DNA from: Nocardioides seonyuensis
GTDB taxonomy: Bacteria > Actinomycetota > Actinomycetes > Propionibacteriales > Nocardioidaceae
Assembly (NCBI RefSeq): GCF_004683965.1
Contig: NZ_CP038436.1
Location: forward strand, 806,001-870,000
Length of the DNA stretch: 64,000 nt
Direction: 5' to 3'
In this document: positions 60,135-64,000 of the stretch, in pieces
How positions within the stretch are numbered: the first letter of the stretch is position 1
Layout: each line of letters begins with the position of its first letter
Program-made: the position numbers and the translations under genes
Notes under the pieces: generated by a model
What the model was told of the DNA's origin: nothing
Database searches by the model: none
Seen by the model: only the letters and a program-made list of their open reading frames with translations

Positions 60135-60928
60135 AAGGGCTCGAACTCGTCGCTGAGCGTGTCGTGGACGTGGTCGGGCACGGGGATCGGCTGCTGGCGG
60201 CGGGCGAGCTTCACCTCGGAGTGGGCGCCACAGCCGTGGTCGAAGGACACGACGCGGCCGTCGTCGTTGGCGTTGCCGTTGGCGCAGACGCCGAAGAGCT
60301 CGGAGAGGGGGCCTGCGAGGCGCACGAGGAAGGCACAGCTGGTGCACTCGTCCGGCGCGCTCTTGGCGATCGGTGCCTCGGGGCCCCCGGGGCCGGCGTA
60401 CCAGCGCTCGGCCGCCATGTCGATGCCCTCGATGCTCAGCGTGCGGACGCGCCCCAGCCCGAGCTCCGTGGCGACTCGGCGCACCTGCGCCGTGCCCTCG
60501 GGATCGAGCGGGTCGTCACCGACGAGGTAGGTCGGGACCAGACGCGCGTCCTCGTCCTCGACCGGGAGCAGGTCGCCCGGGGAGAGGTCACCGGGCTGCA
60601 GGCGCTCCTTGTAGGGGACCCAGGCCGGCGCGACGATCGCGTCGTCCCCCGGCAGGAGCACCAGCTCGTTGACGGTCGGCTCCTTGGACCGCTTGGCCCG
60701 GGTGAGGGTGACCGACCACACCCAGCCGACGTAACCGGGTCGGGAACAGGCGAAGCGGTGCGTGACGACCCGCTCGCCCTCGGCGACGGCACCGCGGTGC
60801 TCGCCGATCCCGTCGTCACCGGTGGCCTCGACCAGCGCCGTCCGGGCAACCTCGACGGCCTTGGCCAGGGTGGAGTCCGGCTTGGCGTCGGCCCGGTCGG
60901 TGCGGGAGGGGAGTGCGAACACACGCAC
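60131..60928 (-). CDS. DUF3027-domain protein
   Basis: 265 residues from the GTG at 60928 (VRVFALPSRTDRA). Aromatic-rich GYVGWVWSVTLTRAKR and LVLLPGDDAIVAPAWVPYKERLQPGDLSPGDLLP are the DUF3027 hallmark. The C-terminal part has CTSC, VCANGNANDDGRVVSFDHGCGAHSE-like spacing with four Cys and two His, a probable metal site. The family is actinobacterial and of unknown function. A 49-bp gap to the divergent MFS start must hold both promoters. Confidence 0.85.
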   Translation of the reverse strand: MRVFALPSRTDRADAKPDSTLAKAVEVARTALVEATGDDGIGEHRGAVAEGERVVTHRFACSRPGYVGWVWSVTLTRAKRSKEPTVNELVLLPGDDAIVAPAWVPYKERLQPGDLSPGDLLPVEDEDARLVPTYLVGDDPLDPEGTAQVRRVATELGLGRVRTLSIEGIDMAAERWYAGPGGPEAPIAKSAPDECTSCAFLVRLAGPLSELFGVCANGNANDDGRVVSFDHGCGAHSEVKLARRQQPIPVPDHVHDTLSDEFEPF

Positions 60929-60977
60929 AGCATGACAAACGTGTGCGACGTCTGTCTCGTCGGGGGCGTCGGCCAAG

Positions 60978-62420
60978 ATGGTGCCCGTGACCGATGAGCA
61001 CCCGGCAGCGCCCCCGGGCGCACCGCGCCCGCGCGCCGAGCGACCCGCGTCCATGCGACGCGCGCTCGCGGGCGCCGGCCGAGGCACGCGTGCTGCCGGG
61101 CGCGGCCTTCGGGTGGTGGGTCGCGGGGCCGGGCGCGCCGGTGGCTACACCGTGCGTCAGGCGCGCCGGGCCGCCCGTGCGGAGGGGGCTGGCGACTCGG
61201 GGCTCTCCCGGCTGATCGGGCTGCACGCGTTCAACGCCGCCGGGGACGCCGCCGTCGCGATCTCGCTCGCCGGGACGCTGTTCTTCCAGGTGCCCACGGG
61301 CGAGGCACGCGGCCAGGTGGCGCTGTTCCTCGGGCTCACCATGCTGCCGTTCGCCATCGTCGCCCCGCTGATCGGCCCGTTCCTGGACCGCTTCAGCCAC
61401 GGCCGGCGCTGGGCGATCGGTGCCACGATGGCGATCCGGGCGTTCCTGTGCTGGGTGCTGGGGACCGCCGTCGTCACCGGGTCCCACTGGCTCTTCCCCG
61501 CCGCCCTGGGGGTGCTGGTCGCGTCCAAGGCCTACGGCGTGACCCGAGCAGCAGCGGTGCCCCGCCTGCTTCCTCCCTCCCTCACGCTCGTCAAGGCCAA
61601 TGCCCGCGTGTCGCTGGCGGGCACGGTGGGGGCTGCCGTGTCGGCGCCGCTGGCCGTCCTCGCCTCGTTGGCGGGCTCGGAGTGGTCGTTGCGCTATGCG
61701 TTCGCCGTCTTCGTCGTCGCCACGATCCTGGCCATCCGCCTCCCCGAGCGCGTGGACTCCAGCGCCGGCGAGGGCACCCTCGTGCTCATGTCGGGTCCGA
61801 GCGCGGGGGCGGCCACGCCGCCGGGTCGCCGCCTGCGCGCTCGAATCCCCTCGGCGGTGGCGTTCGCGCTCCGGGCCAACTGTGGCCCCCGGTGGCTCTC
61901 CGGGTTCCTCACGATGTTCATGGCGTTCCTGCTGCGCGACAACCCCATCGGCGACTGGGAGCCCGAGGTGCTGCTGGGCCTGGTCATCGGCGCAGCCGGG
62001 CTCGGCAACACCCTGGGCATCGGGCTGGGGTCGGTGCTCAAGCGCATCGACCCGGCCTTGACAGTCGCGCTCGCGCTGCTCGCCGACGCAGCCATCGCAC
62101 TCGTCGCCGCACTGTTCTACGGCCTGGTGCCGCTGCTGCTGCTCGGTCTCACCGCGGGGCTCGCCCAGTCGCTGGCCAAGCTCTCCTTGGACTCCACGAT
62201 CCAGCGAGACGTCCCGGACCGCATCCAGGCCAGTGCCTTCGCCCGCTCCGACACCACCCTCCAGCTCGCATGGGTGGTCGGAGGGTTCGTGGGCATCGCC
62301 ATGCCGCTGGTGCCCAGGCTGGGCCTCGGTGTCGCCTGTGCCGTGCTCGTCGCGTGGGGCTTCTTCGTGCTCGCCACCCGACCGCGGCGCCTCGGACCCA
62401 CACCGGCCGGCGCTGCCTGA
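60978..62420 (+). CDS. MFS transporter with basic N-terminal extension
   Basis: 480 residues. The first 70 are Arg/Ala-rich and hydrophilic; about 12 membrane segments follow from GLHAFNAAGDAAVAISLAGTL. Motif-A-like PFLDRFSHGRRWAIG is present. The group is often found beside DUF3027 in actinobacteria, but the transported compound is unknown. GTG at 60987 is an alternative start. The stop is followed by the inverted 30-bp repeat array. Confidence 0.82.
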   Translation: MVPVTDEHPAAPPGAPRPRAERPASMRRALAGAGRGTRAAGRGLRVVGRGAGRAGGYTVRQARRAARAEGAGDSGLSRLIGLHAFNAAGDAAVAISLAGTLFFQVPTGEARGQVALFLGLTMLPFAIVAPLIGPFLDRFSHGRRWAIGATMAIRAFLCWVLGTAVVTGSHWLFPAALGVLVASKAYGVTRAAAVPRLLPPSLTLVKANARVSLAGTVGAAVSAPLAVLASLAGSEWSLRYAFAVFVVATILAIRLPERVDSSAGEGTLVLMSGPSAGAATPPGRRLRARIPSAVAFALRANCGPRWLSGFLTMFMAFLLRDNPIGDWEPEVLLGLVIGAAGLGNTLGIGLGSVLKRIDPALTVALALLADAAIALVAALFYGLVPLLLLGLTAGLAQSLAKLSLDSTIQRDVPDRIQASAFARSDTTLQLAWVVGGFVGIAMPLVPRLGLGVACAVLVAWGFFVLATRPRRLGPTPAGAA

Positions 62421-62681
62421 CTCACCTGCCGGCCCGCTCCAGCACGGCCCGGCCCCGTGGATCCTCGCCCACGCTCGGCCCGGTCACCGTGGCGGCGTAC
62501 GACATCCGCCCGGTCACCCTGGCGGCGTACGGCATCCGCCCTCGTCACCCTGGCGGCGTACGACATGGAGATCCGTCGCCGCGATGTCGTGCGCCGCCAC
62601 CCTGGGGAGGGACATGTCGTGCGCCGCCACCCTCGGGAGGGGCATGTCGGGTGCCGCCACCCTCGGGGGCGACGCGAGCGG
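62421..62681. other. Convergent intergenic region holding the repeat array
   Basis: 261 bp between the stops of the plus-strand MFS gene and the minus-strand cold-shock gene. It contains no credible gene; six copies of a 17-bp core fill 62489-62660. Apart from these I see no separate terminator, so the array may serve as one. Confidence 0.8.
62481..62673. repeat. Inverted 3 + 3 array of 30-bp units
   Basis: Left half: GTGGCGGCGTACGACAT and variants at 62489-62505, 62519-62535 and 62550-62566 (steps of 30 and 31). Right half, in opposite orientation: ATGTCGTGCGCCGCCAC and variants at 62584-62600, 62614-62630 and 62644-62660 (steps of 30). The halves are inverse complements with one to three changes per core. 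A 17-bp spacer separates the innermost cores. The step equals about three helical turns. The transcript could fold into long alternative stems. Confidence 0.85.
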
Positions 62682-63077
62682 CTACAGGTCGAGCTCGTCG
62701 GCGAGTGCCCGCAGCAGCTTGGCGGTCGGTCGCGCGGTCCTGGCATCGGGGTGACGCCCGTGGCGGTAGGTCTCGCCGACGTCGTCGAGCAGCCGGATGA
62801 GGTCCTCGACGATGGTGGTCATCGCCTCAGGGCTCTTGCGCTGCGCCTGGCGGCGGTTGCGCGAGATCGACGCCGGGGCGTCGAGCACCTTCACCTGCAG
62901 GGCCTGCTCGCCGCGCCGGCCCTGCGCGATCCCGAACTCGACGCGGGCGCCGGGCTTGAGAGTGGTCACGCCCTCGGGCAGCGCGTCAGCGTGGACGTAG
63001 ACGTCCGGGCCGTCGCTCTGCGACAGGAAGCCGAAGCCCTTCTCCGCGTCGTACCACTTCACCTTGCCACTGGGCAC
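62682..63077 (-). CDS. Cold-shock-domain protein, extended CspB-like form
   Basis: 131 residues from the GTG at 63077, with GGAG eight bases upstream. The cold-shock fold is residues 1-68 with RNP1 KGFGFL (13-18) and RNP2 VYVHA (26-30). A helical C-terminal half follows (about 69-131), with NRRQAQRKSPEAMTTIVEDL, as in mycobacterial CspB. It likely binds single-stranded RNA or DNA. The open frame extends further upstream, but the family begins PSGKVKWYD. Confidence 0.9.
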   Translation of the reverse strand: MPSGKVKWYDAEKGFGFLSQSDGPDVYVHADALPEGVTTLKPGARVEFGIAQGRRGEQALQVKVLDAPASISRNRRQAQRKSPEAMTTIVEDLIRLLDDVGETYRHGRHPDARTARPTAKLLRALADELDL

Positions 63078-63164
63078 GGGTCCACTCCGCTCTGGTCGTT
63101 CTGCGCCACGCCGGGTCTGCGCGAGGGCCTGGCCGGGCCACGCGCGCCGCAAGGATAGTGCGTG

Positions 63165-64000
63165 TCAGGTCGGGGCGAGACCTTCGTTCAACGAACCTGA
63201 CCGGAATCCCCGTGGGTCGAGCCGTGCGCTGGAGAATCCCGCGCTCAGCACGGCCGCGCAGACGGCCTCGGCAGCAGCGGTGCCCTCGGCGACCTCGGAC
63301 GTCAGGAGGCCCCGGTCGAGCTCGATGCGCGCCTCCTCACCGAGGTCGCGCACCCGCAGGTCGCGCACGGCGACCCCGTGGGCGCCCAGTGCCTCGCGGG
63401 CGGCCAGCTCTGCACGCTCCACCCGCGCCAGGCGGTGGGACGTGACCTCGATGCCGTAGGCGATGCGCGAGCTCAGGCAAGCAGCTGCAGGCTTGTCCCA
63501 CGTCGGCAACGCCCACCTCCGCGACAGCAGACGCACGTCGTCCTTGGTCAGCCCGGCGTCGAGCAGCGGCGTGACTGCGCCACGCTCGGCAGCGGCCCTG
63601 ATGCCGGGCCTGAAGCCCGCGACCGCATCGTCGGCGTTGGTGCCGGTGGCGACGTGCTCGATGCCGAGCGACGCGGCGAGCGGCTGGAGCGTCTCGATCA
63701 GCTCCGCCTTGCAGAAGTAGCACCGGTCGCCGGAGTTGGAGCGGTAGCCCTCGCGCTCGATCTCATGTGTCTGAGGCGTCACCAGGCGCACGCCCAGCGA
63801 TTCGGCGAAGGCCCTTCCCGGGTCCCGCTCGACCAGCGGGAGGGAGTGGGAGTAGCCGGTGGCCGCCACGACGCGACCGGCGCCGAGCACTCGCACCGCC
63901 GCTGCCAGGAGGAGGGCCGAGTCGGCTCCCCCGCTGAAGGCCACGACGACCGACCCGAGCTCGCGGAGCCTGCTCTCGAGCGCGAGAGCCCGCTCATCGA
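63165..64000 (-). CDS. larE: LarE-type ATP-dependent sacrificial sulfur transferase (5' end outside window)
   Basis: The frame stays open to the window edge, so the start is missing; at least 277 residues are seen. The PP-loop is FSGGADSALLL, near fragment residues 21-31. Cysteines occur in GDRCYFCKAEL and AAACLSSRIAYG. The last is probably the sacrificial site, and together they may make a three-Cys, Fe-S-type LarE (inference). LarE installs sulfur on pyridinium dicarboxylate to make the nickel-pincer cofactor. No larB or larC is visible here, and LarE-like proteins can serve other thiolations. Confidence 0.85.
   Translation of the reverse strand, partial: DERALALESRLRELGSVVVAFSGGADSALLLAAAVRVLGAGRVVAATGYSHSLPLVERDPGRAFAESLGVRLVTPQTHEIEREGYRSNSGDRCYFCKAELIETLQPLAASLGIEHVATGTNADDAVAGFRPGIRAAAERGAVTPLLDAGLTKDDVRLLSRRWALPTWDKPAAACLSSRIAYGIEVTSHRLARVERAELAAREALGAHGVAVRDLRVRDLGEEARIELDRGLLTSEVAEGTAAAEAVCAAVLSAGFSSARLDPRGFRSGSLNEGLAPT

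Noticed and set aside
62481..62673. CRISPR array
   Set aside because: Units are contiguous with no unique spacers, halves are inverted, and no cas genes are present.
62117..62746. Minus-strand ORF of 209 residues with decapeptide repeats across the repeat array
   Set aside because: The 30-bp period makes any open frame look like a 10-residue repeat protein. There is no start signal and the ORF overlaps two real genes, so the array is better read as DNA/RNA structure.

Overview
The window is about 70% GC chromosomal DNA from an actinobacterium, most likely a member of the Nocardioidaceae (Nocardioides-like). The evidence is the GTG/TTG starts, the constant ATGA/GTGA overlaps, a DUF3027 protein, a CspB-type cold-shock protein, a TIGR03086-type protein and the layout of the ribosomal super-cluster. 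I see no IS elements, prophage, CRISPR array, rRNA or tRNA. The family placement is inference.

Layout. 1-4.5 kb: an acyl-CoA dehydrogenase pair (the first cut by the window edge), an esterase, a sugar acetyltransferase and a GNAT protein. 4.5-11.2 kb: a lipoprotein, an operon of aldo/keto reductase, CoA-disulfide-reductase-like flavoprotein and MFS transporter, a lone sortase, an rRNA-methylase-like protein and truA. 11.2-14.4 kb: three tandem secreted calcium-binding paralogues. 14.4-18 kb: an arsR / AHSA1 / TIGR03086 operon, a pfkB kinase divergent from a GntR regulator, and a DUF2786 protein.

18.1-22.3 kb (minus strand) is infA-rpmJ-rpsM-rpsK-rpsD-rpoA-rplQ. 38.2-50.1 kb (minus) is the S10-spc-alpha block from rpsJ to rplO, then secY-adk and map. 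51.4-55.7 kb (minus) is rpsL-rpsG-fusA-tuf. The infA block is separated from secY-adk-map by about 15 kb of other genes. That insert holds a surface/signalling island: a 2,080-residue membrane-anchored Ig/FN3 protein, a MoxR AAA+ ATPase, a DUF58 protein and a transglutaminase-fold membrane protein on minus, facing an FHA/zinc-ribbon protein and a transmembrane Ser/Thr kinase on plus, then a TerC-family protein under a probable Mn2+ (yybP-ykoY) riboswitch.

55.8-64 kb: MarR plus MFS, an NCS2 purine permease, DUF2530, a methyltransferase, DUF3027, a second MFS, a cold-shock protein and a partial larE.

Most notable observations: (i) L17 and L4 both end in the same roughly 45-residue 'sunset'-like domain; (ii) six copies of a 17-bp core are arranged three against three in inverted orientation with 30-bp spacing, between convergent genes; (iii) the transglutaminase-fold protein has lost all three catalytic residues; (iv) a row of four hairpins precedes rpsJ, and other structured spacers lie inside the ribosomal clusters; (v) an MFS gene has a good Shine-Dalgarno sequence but apparently only an ACG start.
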